Shown in pieces: positions 40,801 through 49,195 of a stretch of DNA of 64,000 nt. The position numbers were made by a program, and so were the translations under genes. Position 1 is the stretch's first letter. The number at the start of each line of letters is the position of its first letter. The notes beneath the pieces are model-generated. The model worked only from the letters and a program-made list of their open reading frames with translations. It was not told the origin of the DNA and did not search any database. Source of the stretch: Vibrio sp. MEBiC08052 (lineage in GTDB: Bacteria; Pseudomonadota; Gammaproteobacteria; Enterobacterales; Vibrionaceae); the NCBI RefSeq assembly GCF_001506075.1, contig NZ_KQ947475.1, positions 3,230,631-3,294,630 of the forward strand, given 5' to 3'.

Positions 40801-41437
40801 CAATAATCTTCGCCCCACCAGCCAGAGCCATATCACACTCATAGGATAATAGTGCCCGACATGCCATATGTATCGCAACAAGAGAACTAGAACAAGCCGT
40901 ATTGACACTAACACTCGGTCCCGTCAGATTAAGCTGGTGAGAAATCATCGTTGCTGCATAATCTTTATCATTCCCGACCAGTAATTTTAAATATTCGATC
41001 GAATCCGACCGGACAAAATCACTGTGTAGATTATTGATGAAATACGTATTCAGTCCAACACTGGCATAAACAGCTACCGGGCAACCCTCCGGTTCAGAGG
41101 CATAACCGGCATCTTCCATTGCCTCATATGCACACTCCAATAATAGTCTTTGCTGCGGATCAGTTACCCGAACATCAGAAGGCGGCATTTTGAAAAACTG
41201 AGCATCAAAAAACTCGACACCATTAAGAATCCCTGATGTTCTTACATAGTTTTCATCAGATATTTCGGCTTTTGTAACACCTTTATTTTGTAAATAGTCC
41301 TCAGATAACGCTCCCATTCCACTCAAACCGGCAGCCATGTTATCCCAAAACTGCTGAGGACTATCTGCACCGGGGAAACGACAACCAATTCCAATAACAG
41401 CAATACTTTGTAACTCTTCCGGTGTTAATTCTTTCAT
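34805..41437 (-). CDS. PKS module 2: KS-AT-DH-MT-KR-ACP, first PKS module
   Basis: KS begins almost at the N-terminus (MKELTPEELQS then AVIGIGCRFPG), with no helical docking segment, unlike the other PKS proteins. KS: NTACSSS near 179, EAHGTGT near 314, NLGH near 354. AT: GHSIGEY near 623 and SRAFHS near 724 (malonyl type). DH: HVLHGQVFMP near 937 and IDACFQ near 1104. C-methyltransferase: LEIGAGTGGTT near 1416. KR: GGLGKLG near 1824, Tyr in AHYSAAN near 1962, no LDD motif. ACP: GMDSL near 2123, followed by an acidic tail. The KS accepts the peptidyl/thiazolinyl chain from the preceding NRPS. The expected unit is an alpha-methyl alkene next to the heterocycle. The start overlaps the upstream stop (ATGA), with GGAGAA about 9 bases before it. 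Confidence 0.96.
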   Translation of the reverse strand: MKELTPEELQSIAVIGIGCRFPGADSPQQFWDNMAAGLSGMGALSEDYLQNKGVTKAEISDENYVRTSGILNGVEFFDAQFFKMPPSDVRVTDPQQRLLLECAYEAMEDAGYASEPEGCPVAVYASVGLNTYFINNLHSDFVRSDSIEYLKLLVGNDKDYAATMISHQLNLTGPSVSVNTACSSSLVAIHMACRALLSYECDMALAGGAKIIVPHGVGYRYVEGGIFSPDGQIRAFDADAQGPAPGNGVGVVLLKRLEDALADKDPIYAVIRGSAVNNDGGDKMSFTAPSQAGQSAVIAEALAIANVSAETIGYVEAHGTGTALGDPIEISALSDVYTQDSTKKNYCAISSVKTNLGHLDVAAGVAGFIKAVGSLYRQQLFPSLNFERPNPQIDFDNSPFYVNTQCQPWISNNVRRAAVSAFGFGGTNAHLILEQAKLPLRNEMHVETKEDIYPLCLSAKTPDALRDLVRSYHNFLQNSPEVCLADLCYTASVGRNHYQYRAGFTARNHCELEIGLCDFLKKKSQPIWAPSGVMAWSFTGQGAQYPGMGEQLYRQYSVFRKAIDQCASLLEAYWSVPLTSVLWGEQSTLLSQTQYTQPAIFAFEYALAQLWRTWTGLPACVLGHSIGEYAAACIAGIFSLDDAIKMLVARGQLMEELTLSGKMLAVFTSEALVQKLLAQFEQTLSIATINGPEHVTISGTAECIDDFINILHEHAVDYRPLDVSRAFHSTLMQPMLSEFERVISTVTFHSPQLKMISTVTGQSERELFCDKQYWVNQIEQCVQFEMAVHTLHREGTQLCLEIGPVDILNKLAQRCVPDGVQWLTSIAFRYQEHHLLEVLTRLYTLGINIHWCSVYAENQLQRVHLPTYAFQRQRYWVDADIKAKSVLPEPIDSSSHSSPLHPLLGRPFSSPLLEKDTFLFESQVSADMPDFLSDHVLHGQVFMPASAMIEMILEASVQVTGSTSLSLLQLSIYQPLQLPRDGAVTLQVSLVKTNEGYTAKVFSFELGSRRIGASALLHAECQVIADENNRIADAGFTGLSQRCTEEVSVSELYDILKQQGIEFGHSFRLLQTVRRSADEAFATVELPEHMQSQIEQYSLHPALIDACFQTLSALDLGGNADETFLFQGFESMHYHSGKVSKLNCAVRIRTGVSTSPGLRVADILIMDSEQQAVASVLGVKIRIVPKHLLQNNTVIEDQLPLYNVQWQYKPRSFVRARLEYLPSIEELMAEVIHQDKSQNKTSIESYFEQLKSVESMSIVYVLKALLKLGWVWQAGESFTTEQCVQKLGVIPKYQRLMARILAMLTEVGFLVQSESHLWHVVSLPEDDEEVITNRVLDSVTAELNILHRCGPVLDQVLIGAAEPLDVLFPDGDVTDVNQVYEHTPLAQRMNQLVTQTVIHVLDTFPLDQEASILEIGAGTGGTTAALLPSLQKHSVHYDFTDISPLFVENAKERFSAYDFVSYQTLNIESDLAEQGFSEHQYDMIIASNVLHATREMHLTMAQVHRLLKPGGILVMREVIKPQRWGDLSFGLTDGWWHFTDIDLRPDYPLLSGKQWQCLLQDNHLTNTHVYQLDEASAEALIVTSREPDIEVVPSAHWLIFADHQGVGESMMRLLTARGDQVTRVTQGDDFVKTDDGHFILNPSVAQHYDMLSQHVPVSRITYVVHLWNLDLLTNHDSLGTFTKQVSTTCASVHALETLLSAMAESTSSGKAWVVTRGAQQVSYEGADGFTQSLAWGIGKTLSVEYPDYWGGLIDLDSHREEGINNDAEASCLWREITANDGEEQLAFRGRSRMVARLTSLTSDTEKQAQKFSFDSEASYLITGGLGKLGLSAATWMIEQGAKHLILVGRNSPSQQAEAALEELRVKGCNIYLSQTDVTDRESMTWLFTSLKQTMPEIKGVIHAAGISGGVTQRFDINGLDEVLQPKVAGAWYLHELTKEMPLDFFILYSSMVSVWGASGQAHYSAANAFLGAFGAFRRQQNLAALTVYWGPWKDTLGHHEQEMAEKSGARLLRSDASLNKMFSLIEQDISHGIIVDIDWEKFKAVYQSRKARPLFTNIVTDTSVASPSNALVPDDNLQQILAELPPQERLPRLTTFICKEILDVLGLPPEDIVNPEQGFFDMGMDSLLIIDLRKRLSRQLEGSIAAQVMFDYPSVSRLAEFILSSLLQLESQAPTVSGQQSINAIQNESDNYEDLSSDELMALLEDSLTD

Positions 41438-44400
41438 AGTTCGTAATTCTCCAACCGACTTTTTCTGCGGGAACGGGCATTGGTGGATGACTGTCGAGCT
41501 TTACTGGCACGAGATTTCGCAACTGATAAATCAAGATTCTTAGAATCTTTCGATACAATAAAGTCAGCAAGTTTACGGATAGATGTGTATTTAAAGAGAT
41601 CTGAAGTAGACAGTTCACATGACAGCGACTGTTTCAGTTTGCGGTAAAATGCTACAACATCCACAGAAGTCGCACCAAGCGAGAAAAAGCTACTTTCTAA
41701 ATCAACAGAAGGAACCGATAAAATATCTTGCAGTCCACTTGCCAAGGTTGCTTCTAAATCTGACACAGGCACTGAAGATTGTGAGTTCTGTCTTTGTTCA
41801 TAAGCTTCACAGGCCAATTTTTCCAAAGCATTCCGGTCAACTTTACCGTTAGATGTCAACGGCATTTTCGAAACCACAACAATGGCTGAAGGCACCATAT
41901 ATTCCGGTAATTTTTTCTCTAATACTTCAGATATTATCTGACTTGTGAGCTCTTTTCCCCCTTCTTTCTGGACAATCGCAGCGAGTTGGCGACTCCCCTT
42001 CCGAGGTTCAATCACAATAACCACAGCATCCTGAGCAGATTCACATTCTTTTAGAACACTCTCGATTTCTCCCAGCTCGATTCGGTATCCCTGAATTTTG
42101 ACCTGATAATCTTCTCGTCCCTGAAAAAGAATATTTCCGTCAGGCAAATAACAACCTCGGTCACCGGTCCGATACAGGCGTTCTTTCGTGTCTGGGTGAA
42201 GAATAAAACTTTCCCGACTCTTTTCCTGATTTTTCCAGTATCCCCGGGCAAGACCAATACCACCGATATACAAGTCCCCGGTTACAAAATCCGGCTTTTC
42301 AGCCAGATGATGATCCAAGACATGATAGGTCTGATTAAGCAAGGGCTGTCCATATGGAATACTTTTCCACTGAGGATCCACATTCCGTATAGGATAGTGT
42401 ATTGACCAGATTGAGGCTTCTGTCGCCCCACCCAGACTATTAACCTCAATTTTCTGCCCCAACGTCCAGATGCGTTCCGGCAAACTTACAGGAATCCAAT
42501 CCCCACTCATCAGAACAATACGAAGTGATTCAGGAAGACGTCCATGACATTCTTCAGCATAATCAACAAGCATTTGCATCAATGCCGGAACCGTGTTCCA
42601 TACACTGACCCGCTCCCGCTCGATTAGATCAAACCAATGTTCCGGATCACGTAGTTTATCCGCATCAGGTACGATAACTGTGCCACCAGCAGCCAGTACA
42701 CCAAAGACATCATAGACAGATAAATCAAAACTAAGCGAGGAGATTGCAAGCGTACGATCATTGTTTGTTACACGATAGCGCTGATTAATATCTAACACCG
42801 TATTCGTAACCCCGAGATGATCGATCATGACTCCTTTAGGCTGACCTGTAGATCCCGATGTAAAGATGACATATGCCAGATCATTCCATGACTGTACAAC
42901 AGGCAATTTATCACTTCCTGAAGCGTCAGATTTCATATCATCGTTAATACGAACAACTCGAACAGATTCAGGCCACCGTAATGAATATTCAAATTCTTCC
43001 TGTGTGAGCACGATACTTACATCTGCATTTTCCAGCAAGTAATGTTGCCTTTCCTCTGGTAATGAAGCATCTATGGGCAAATATGCACCACCTGACTTTA
43101 AGATCCCCAGAATTGCAACTATCTGCTCCCAGCCTTTTTTCATAACGACTGCAACCAGCTGGTTTGGCTGGATACCATGCAATCTCAATAGATGACCGAT
43201 ATGGTTACTAAGATGAAATACCTCCTGATAACTGAATCGTTTTCCACCACCTATCAGAGCGATACTTTCCGGCTGACTTTCCGCCTGACCATCAAACAAC
43301 TCATGCAGCATATGAGTAGGAAATGACGTTGCGGTGTTGTTACTCTGCTGACGAACAGCCATTTGTTTTTCGGGTAAACGACAGCTTGACTGAGGCAACC
43401 AATGCCATGCTTCACTCATCGTGCCCAACTGACACAAAAGTTGATAATGAGCATCAAACATATCCTCAATCATACCTTCAGGGAAAAGACCGTCCGTAAC
43501 AACCCAGCTAACATGAACGCAGTCTTCTTCCTGGGTCACTAAATAATCCAGCCAGACCTGAGGCGTTTGATTGGCAACATAGACCGGCTCCCCTAATACG
43601 GATTTCATACGCTTGCTAAGCGTCTTATCCCATGAGCTCAGCCCCGTGGGGAAACATGTAAAAACAACCGGCATCAGATTATCTGAGATATGAGACTGCT
43701 GCTGAAAAATTTCCCTTAATATCTCAACACCGGAAACATCAGTATGTGCCATCGCTTCAGCAAGTCGGTACTGAATATCTTTTACCTTTTCAACAAAAGT
43801 CATTTCAGTTGAGTAATCAACTTCCACAGGAACAAATGTCGAAAACAACCCGGCAACATCATGTATCTGATCATGTACAGATGGGCGATTCAAAACGGGC
43901 ACATTGATGGTAAAGCGAGGAGAATGACTCCATCGTTCCAATATTGTCGTATAAGCAGTCAACCAGACAGCTGCGGAGGTTAAACCATATTCCTGTGATT
44001 GAGACTCAATACTATTCAACAGATCAACCGCAAGATTCCGGTGAAGAATTCGGGTCTGATGTTGTGTCAATTGATTCGGCTGTTTTGCCAATGGTAAATC
44101 AGGGGCCGGCGCTAACGTCTTTATCTTTTCTCGCCAATAGTTCAATGACTGTTGTTGTCCCTGAACCTGACGTCGGTTTTCTTGCCATTGGACATAATCA
44201 CGAAATGAAAACGCAAACGGCTCCAATACATCGTTATCCGCTGGTTGCTGATATTGAACCAGTAAATCATGCAAGATAATCTGAAAGCTTCTCGTGTCTA
44301 AAAATTGTCCATCGATACTAATATGTAGTCTTTGTTTTTCCGGAGAAAGTACCGAGAGTCTAACATCAAACATTGGCCATTTTTTTAGATCAATAATCTG

Positions 44401-47400
44401 ATGAGACATTTCTTCCCGAATTTCAGATAAGCATTTATCAACTTGAACATCTTGTAGATGTGAATAATCCACTATCGGTATTTCCCATGTCGGTACATGT
44501 TCAAGAACACACTGCTGATCATCTTCAACAATCACTGTTCGTAGTGCTTCATGACGACGGATAACCGAATTACATGCTTGATTAAAGCGGGAAACATCTA
44601 ATGAGCTGCATTCAATTTCAACATACCAGTGTAATGACACTCCTCCCAGAGAAAATACATTTTGCCGTCCGACAAAATATGCTTGCTGCATATCTGTTAA
44701 TGGAAATGCCTTGTAGCGATCTTGTTCAGCGCCTGAAAGTAACATGCTCTCATAAAGGTTTTCCTGAATTTCAAGCGTCGCAATCCACTCTGAAAATTCT
44801 CTGATTGTCGGATAATCAAATAATTGATTCAACATCAAGGGATGTCCGGTAAAAGCACTCAACCGCTCAATGAGCTTCATTGCTAAAAGTGAGTTTCCAC
44901 CTAACTCAAAAAATGTACTACATACACTAACATCTTCTATTTGTAATATTTTTTGCCAAATCTCTGCAATTTTGAATTCAAGGTCATTCGCAGGTTTAAC
45001 ATATTCTTTTTGTTCTTCCCGGTAGAGTGCTAATGCACGATAATCAATTTCCTTCGAGTCAGTCAGTGGAAATTCATCTAATTCAATAAAGCCAGCAATA
45101 CCATAGTCGGTTTTATATTGTTTTATCAGTTTGTCAGGCAATGGAACGTCCTGATCACGTAAAACATAATACCCATACCAACTCTCAGAAGAAACCGGAT
45201 ACTGATCCAGACGAGCAGAAATATTTCTATTCTCTTTATCAAGGCCAATGACAATCCGGCCCGGACCAGTTTGCAATGCTGCTTCCATAGCAAATAAAGC
45301 CTGACGTGGGGGGATCAAGAAATAACCTTTCGCAAGAAATAAATCCTTAAACTTATAGCCAGTATTCATACCAACATTGTTCCACATGCTCCAGTCAAAG
45401 CAGTAGGCCCTCACAGATGTACAACTATTTTGGTACTGAGTGAAACTTCCCAGAAAAGCGTTAGCCGCTGCATATGTTCCAACGTCTACTCCTCCAAACA
45501 GACCAATGACTGAAGACATATACAAGCAGAATGTATTTTCCCGAGCACTTAATATTTGGTGTAAAACCCAAGCCCCCTGAACTTTTGGAGCCATGTTCAA
45601 TAGCGCCGATTCAATCTTTTCATTGGCAATTTTTCTTTCTGAATAATGGCCAGCAAGATGAATAGCACCATTCAATGATTGTCCCCATCTAGACTCTGTT
45701 TTTTCTACTGCCGCTCTGATTGCTTCAAGATTACAAACATCTGCACTTTCGTACAGTACATCACCCTGTAAACTTTGTAGCATTTTCAATTTCTCTGACT
45801 TATCTGACGTTAAGTCACGACCAATCAAAAGCAAGTGAGCTTGGTAATGTTGCAACAAATGTCTGGCAACCAAGAAACCGATTCCTCCCAAACCTCCGGT
45901 AAGCACATAACATCCATGCTGCTGAAAAGGAGAGGAAAATAGTTCGGTTTCTTGTTGTGGGAAAAGAACTTTTGACAACTGTGGAACCCATCGCTTTCCA
46001 TGTCTATAAGCCACTTCAGTCGCTGATGAAATTATTCTTAATTCTTGAGCTAAGACGGTAGCGTCAATCCGTTCCAATGATGAACGAGGTTCAAGGTCAA
46101 CATAACGACATGATATACAAGGATTTTCCTGAGGTAGTGTTCTAAGATATCCCGGTAACGCCCCTAACCGCCAGTCAACAGTATCACCGGAGAGAACAGA
46201 ATACATCTGACTGCCAACAACCATAAGATGGATCTGCTCATCTTCTCCTGTCACTTTGCCCAGAATATTAGCCAGAGATAAAAGATGAAAAATAGTCTGA
46301 AGATTACCTGAAAAATTCAAATGCTCATCAACAATATTATTCAGCCTATAATTCCACAGACAAATAACAGAAGATGGAAATTGATTCTTTTGCCTGAGTG
46401 TGTGAAATAAAGATTCTATCTGACAGGGATCCTGGGGATCTAATGTATAATGCTCCTCAGAGACCATATTATATTGATCCCCGGGCTCAACGATTATTGA
46501 TACAATACCTGATTTTCTTAGCTGATAAGATAATTCATCACCTAAACCATAAGTGTCAGCAAAAACAACGACTGGCTGAGTATCACTATCTGATATCACC
46601 GAGCAATCATTTCGAACACTCCATGTCTGACTGAAAAAATAATCTGGAATAGTATTGGCATTATTGCTATATAAATCAATTTCTTTAAGCAAGAGATCAA
46701 ATTTCCCTTGGATGAATTGATTACAAATCATCGTCCGTTGAATTTTACCACTAGTTGTTCTAGGAAAATGATCTTTAGCCATTGGGATAATAAATTCAGG
46801 GCTTAATCCAATCTGACGAGCCAAACAGCTACGAATTTCATCAATAATAGGGCATAGTATAGAAAAATCGTCCAAAACAGATTCATCAGATAGGACAAAA
46901 CAAATAATTAACGAATGTGTTTCTGTCTGGGCATTTCTTGCTCCAAAAGATGCAACATAACCAGATAAGACACCAGAAACAGAAGACACAATATCTTCAA
47001 TATCATAGCAATAATAATTTGCACCATTAACGATTACTTGTTCTTTCTTACGGCCAGTTAATACTAAGTTTTTATCTTTAATAAAACCTAAGTCTCCTGA
47101 ATTAAACCAACCATCACCGACAAGTGCCTCTGTATTAGCCACATCATTTCGAATATAACCGCTAGTTACGACTGCCCCTCGAATATGTAAATTTCCGATA
47201 ACCCCTTCTGGAAGCGTCTCATTATTTTCATCTGCAATACGTATCTCAACTCCGGGAACCGGCTTCCCTAAAGATACAAAGGAAAAATGTTCTTCTCCAG
47301 ATCCTGAGTATGAATGCAGTATATGTGGGAACAGCTTATCCGGTTGAACCTGATATATTCCTGTATCAACATCAAAATTATTTTGATAGGTAATACAAGT

Positions 47401-48939
47401 TGATGATTCTGCCATACCAAAAGCTGGTTGCATCGAGTGGGGTTTAACCCCAAATGGTGTAACAGCGTCAATAAATGCTTTAATAACAGAGAGCGTAGCC
47501 TGCTCCCCTGCATTCATAAAATACTGAATAGAAGAAAGATCCCAATGTTTCGATGTTCCTTCGGATAATTGCTCACTCACTAAACGAAAACCGAAATTGG
47601 GAGCCCAAGTATGTGTCACTCGATATGTATCAATCAAATCAAGCCATCTTAAAGGATCAGATAAAATATATCCGGTATCAACATGCAGTTGCTCACAACC
47701 TAGATATACATCTTTTAAATGGCAGGTTAGCAAAGGAACTACATGGTCCATAGGTAACCAATTCAACGTGATATTTTTATCACAGACTCCATTATAGATC
47801 TGCTCACCCTGAGCATGGCTAATAATTGATCGACTTGTCTCTGGAATACACTTAGATATACCAGTACTTCCCGAACTAAGCTGCAAAAAAACAATATCTC
47901 TTGGTGTTCTTTCAGCATATACATCAGAACTGCCATTTTTAATCAGATTGTCACTTGAAAAAACACGCAGCCCTTCCATTGCCATCACTAATGATAGCTC
48001 TGCTACCTCTGTATAATAGTCAGGAGTAGTTATAACAACAGGTTTATCTAACAGGCTCCAAATATTAAATAGCTTCTTTACAATATTTTGATCTGGATGA
48101 TAGACCGGAGGAACAGCAACAGTAATAGGGTGAACACCAGCTAAAATACATCCCCATAATACCGGGAAGTAAGTATCAAGTTTCTTTATCTGAAGAATGA
48201 CTATATCACCGGATTTGATCCCAGATGATGAAAGACCTGCTAAAACTTTTTGAGCCTCAGCTAACAACATTTGATAAGTTAATCTTACTACCTGACCAGA
48301 TTCATCAATACATGTGATAGCACGATTTGGATACATTTTTGCTGTAGTGAGTAAAGCTTCACTCATTGTACGAGCTGAGTGGTTAAATTCCGGCAAATCC
48401 CCGCCACAACTAATTGCTTTAGGTCTTTCCCGAACAATATTCTTATAGTATTCACTCGAATCAGAATCAGTATATTCTGCAGAATCTATCTGAATATTAT
48501 CATAATCATTAGATAGGTACTGGTGTAAAAAAATATCAGACAAGTGTACTCGACGACTTGGATTGACATGCTCTTTTAATACGAATCGTATATCAGCAAT
48601 TTCAGAAGATGGTAGTATATTGCTACTTTCTATATCTGGAATTTCATTCGCTAATATAGATTGGGAAAGCAATTTATCAAAATCAACAATTCCATCAACA
48701 ACAGGAATATTTGAGACAAAGTATATATCCCACATTGTATTTTTAAAACCATCAATACAATAAAGATCTGATAATATTTTTTCTCGACAAACAAGTGTAG
48801 AATGGCCGTTATCTAGAACAACATATATTCTTATTATATTATCCGATGACAATTCATTTTCGTAGAAAATAGCTTCATCTAGAACAAATCGATGCTTTCG
48901 AATAGATAGCATCATCCTCTCTTGAAAAGAAGAATTCAT
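41434..48939 (-). CDS. Starter NRPS: AL-KR-PCP then Cy-A(Cys)-PCP
   Basis: First gene of the operon, with AAGGA about 9 bases before ATG. Residues 1-185 resemble a detached A-domain C-terminal piece (VVDGIVDFDKLL looks like an A10 motif). Acyl-AMP ligase 190-740: SSGSTGISK near 356, FGMAE near 506, GDLGF near 615, TTSGKIQR near 728. KR 820-1230: GGLGGIG near 1011, Tyr in TYAAAN near 1156. A second A10-like motif (LTDSKEIDY, 1291) precedes PCP1 (LGGNSL, 1345). Heterocyclisation domain 1410-1850: FPLTDMQQAYFVGR, DGQFLD (the DxxxxD signature, near 1543), NQTPQVWLDY near 1791. A domain 1873-2380 has pocket D-L-Y-N-L-S-L-I-W, the established cysteine code. PCP2 has LGATSV near 2422; the 45-residue tail is strongly basic. 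It should load a carboxylic acid, let the KR reduce a keto acid as in PksJ of bacillaene synthesis, and form a thiazoline. There is no oxidase domain. Confidence 0.95.
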   Translation of the reverse strand: MNSSFQERMMLSIRKHRFVLDEAIFYENELSSDNIIRIYVVLDNGHSTLVCREKILSDLYCIDGFKNTMWDIYFVSNIPVVDGIVDFDKLLSQSILANEIPDIESSNILPSSEIADIRFVLKEHVNPSRRVHLSDIFLHQYLSNDYDNIQIDSAEYTDSDSSEYYKNIVRERPKAISCGGDLPEFNHSARTMSEALLTTAKMYPNRAITCIDESGQVVRLTYQMLLAEAQKVLAGLSSSGIKSGDIVILQIKKLDTYFPVLWGCILAGVHPITVAVPPVYHPDQNIVKKLFNIWSLLDKPVVITTPDYYTEVAELSLVMAMEGLRVFSSDNLIKNGSSDVYAERTPRDIVFLQLSSGSTGISKCIPETSRSIISHAQGEQIYNGVCDKNITLNWLPMDHVVPLLTCHLKDVYLGCEQLHVDTGYILSDPLRWLDLIDTYRVTHTWAPNFGFRLVSEQLSEGTSKHWDLSSIQYFMNAGEQATLSVIKAFIDAVTPFGVKPHSMQPAFGMAESSTCITYQNNFDVDTGIYQVQPDKLFPHILHSYSGSGEEHFSFVSLGKPVPGVEIRIADENNETLPEGVIGNLHIRGAVVTSGYIRNDVANTEALVGDGWFNSGDLGFIKDKNLVLTGRKKEQVIVNGANYYCYDIEDIVSSVSGVLSGYVASFGARNAQTETHSLIICFVLSDESVLDDFSILCPIIDEIRSCLARQIGLSPEFIIPMAKDHFPRTTSGKIQRTMICNQFIQGKFDLLLKEIDLYSNNANTIPDYFFSQTWSVRNDCSVISDSDTQPVVVFADTYGLGDELSYQLRKSGIVSIIVEPGDQYNMVSEEHYTLDPQDPCQIESLFHTLRQKNQFPSSVICLWNYRLNNIVDEHLNFSGNLQTIFHLLSLANILGKVTGEDEQIHLMVVGSQMYSVLSGDTVDWRLGALPGYLRTLPQENPCISCRYVDLEPRSSLERIDATVLAQELRIISSATEVAYRHGKRWVPQLSKVLFPQQETELFSSPFQQHGCYVLTGGLGGIGFLVARHLLQHYQAHLLLIGRDLTSDKSEKLKMLQSLQGDVLYESADVCNLEAIRAAVEKTESRWGQSLNGAIHLAGHYSERKIANEKIESALLNMAPKVQGAWVLHQILSARENTFCLYMSSVIGLFGGVDVGTYAAANAFLGSFTQYQNSCTSVRAYCFDWSMWNNVGMNTGYKFKDLFLAKGYFLIPPRQALFAMEAALQTGPGRIVIGLDKENRNISARLDQYPVSSESWYGYYVLRDQDVPLPDKLIKQYKTDYGIAGFIELDEFPLTDSKEIDYRALALYREEQKEYVKPANDLEFKIAEIWQKILQIEDVSVCSTFFELGGNSLLAMKLIERLSAFTGHPLMLNQLFDYPTIREFSEWIATLEIQENLYESMLLSGAEQDRYKAFPLTDMQQAYFVGRQNVFSLGGVSLHWYVEIECSSLDVSRFNQACNSVIRRHEALRTVIVEDDQQCVLEHVPTWEIPIVDYSHLQDVQVDKCLSEIREEMSHQIIDLKKWPMFDVRLSVLSPEKQRLHISIDGQFLDTRSFQIILHDLLVQYQQPADNDVLEPFAFSFRDYVQWQENRRQVQGQQQSLNYWREKIKTLAPAPDLPLAKQPNQLTQHQTRILHRNLAVDLLNSIESQSQEYGLTSAAVWLTAYTTILERWSHSPRFTINVPVLNRPSVHDQIHDVAGLFSTFVPVEVDYSTEMTFVEKVKDIQYRLAEAMAHTDVSGVEILREIFQQQSHISDNLMPVVFTCFPTGLSSWDKTLSKRMKSVLGEPVYVANQTPQVWLDYLVTQEEDCVHVSWVVTDGLFPEGMIEDMFDAHYQLLCQLGTMSEAWHWLPQSSCRLPEKQMAVRQQSNNTATSFPTHMLHELFDGQAESQPESIALIGGGKRFSYQEVFHLSNHIGHLLRLHGIQPNQLVAVVMKKGWEQIVAILGILKSGGAYLPIDASLPEERQHYLLENADVSIVLTQEEFEYSLRWPESVRVVRINDDMKSDASGSDKLPVVQSWNDLAYVIFTSGSTGQPKGVMIDHLGVTNTVLDINQRYRVTNNDRTLAISSLSFDLSVYDVFGVLAAGGTVIVPDADKLRDPEHWFDLIERERVSVWNTVPALMQMLVDYAEECHGRLPESLRIVLMSGDWIPVSLPERIWTLGQKIEVNSLGGATEASIWSIHYPIRNVDPQWKSIPYGQPLLNQTYHVLDHHLAEKPDFVTGDLYIGGIGLARGYWKNQEKSRESFILHPDTKERLYRTGDRGCYLPDGNILFQGREDYQVKIQGYRIELGEIESVLKECESAQDAVVIVIEPRKGSRQLAAIVQKEGGKELTSQIISEVLEKKLPEYMVPSAIVVVSKMPLTSNGKVDRNALEKLACEAYEQRQNSQSSVPVSDLEATLASGLQDILSVPSVDLESSFFSLGATSVDVVAFYRKLKQSLSCELSTSDLFKYTSIRKLADFIVSKDSKNLDLSVAKSRASKARQSSTNARSRRKSRLENYEL

Positions 48940-49195
48940 TACACTTTATCCTTTGATGGTGATGAATCACCTAGTCTGACTTTACAATTTATTATTATGT
49001 CAATTATCTTTAGGTGATTAAAATACACAAAAGATAATCGTTCAATTTTTATTAAAAGTTATGCTAATACACGTAAACATAAATAGTCAACAGGAAAAAT
49101 AGTCATTGCGTTTAATAATATTTTAGTCAATTTATTAATAACTATTTTGTTACTAACAGTTAGAAATTTTCCATTTACACTGAAATAAACAGAGA
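48940..49195 (-). promoter_or_regulatory. AT-rich upstream region of the PKS/NRPS operon
   Basis: This 256-base stretch has no gene and is visibly AT-rich compared with both flanks. On the minus strand the best sigma-70-like candidate is TTGACT (49090-49085) with TAGCAT (49066-49061), 18 bases apart; each box is imperfect. A perfect TTGACA (49004-48999) is also present but has no acceptable -10 at 16-18 bases. I see no ops/JUMPstart sequence of the kind RfaH uses for very long operons. Both promoter calls are pattern matches only. Confidence 0.3.

Noticed and set aside
34805..41437. An ER domain in modules 2, 3 or 6
   Set aside because: The stretch between DH or MT and KR in each fits the KR structural subdomain; no HAAAGGVG loop is present.
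41434..48939. An oxidase (Ox) domain converting thiazoline to thiazole
   Set aside because: The Cys A domain runs from A8 to A10 without insertion and PCP2 follows directly; no flavin-oxidase-like stretch was seen in this or the next protein.
48999..49004. Perfect TTGACA upstream of the cluster as the main promoter
   Set aside because: No acceptable -10 hexamer at 16-18 bases; the TTGACT/TAGCAT pair is slightly better, though still weak.
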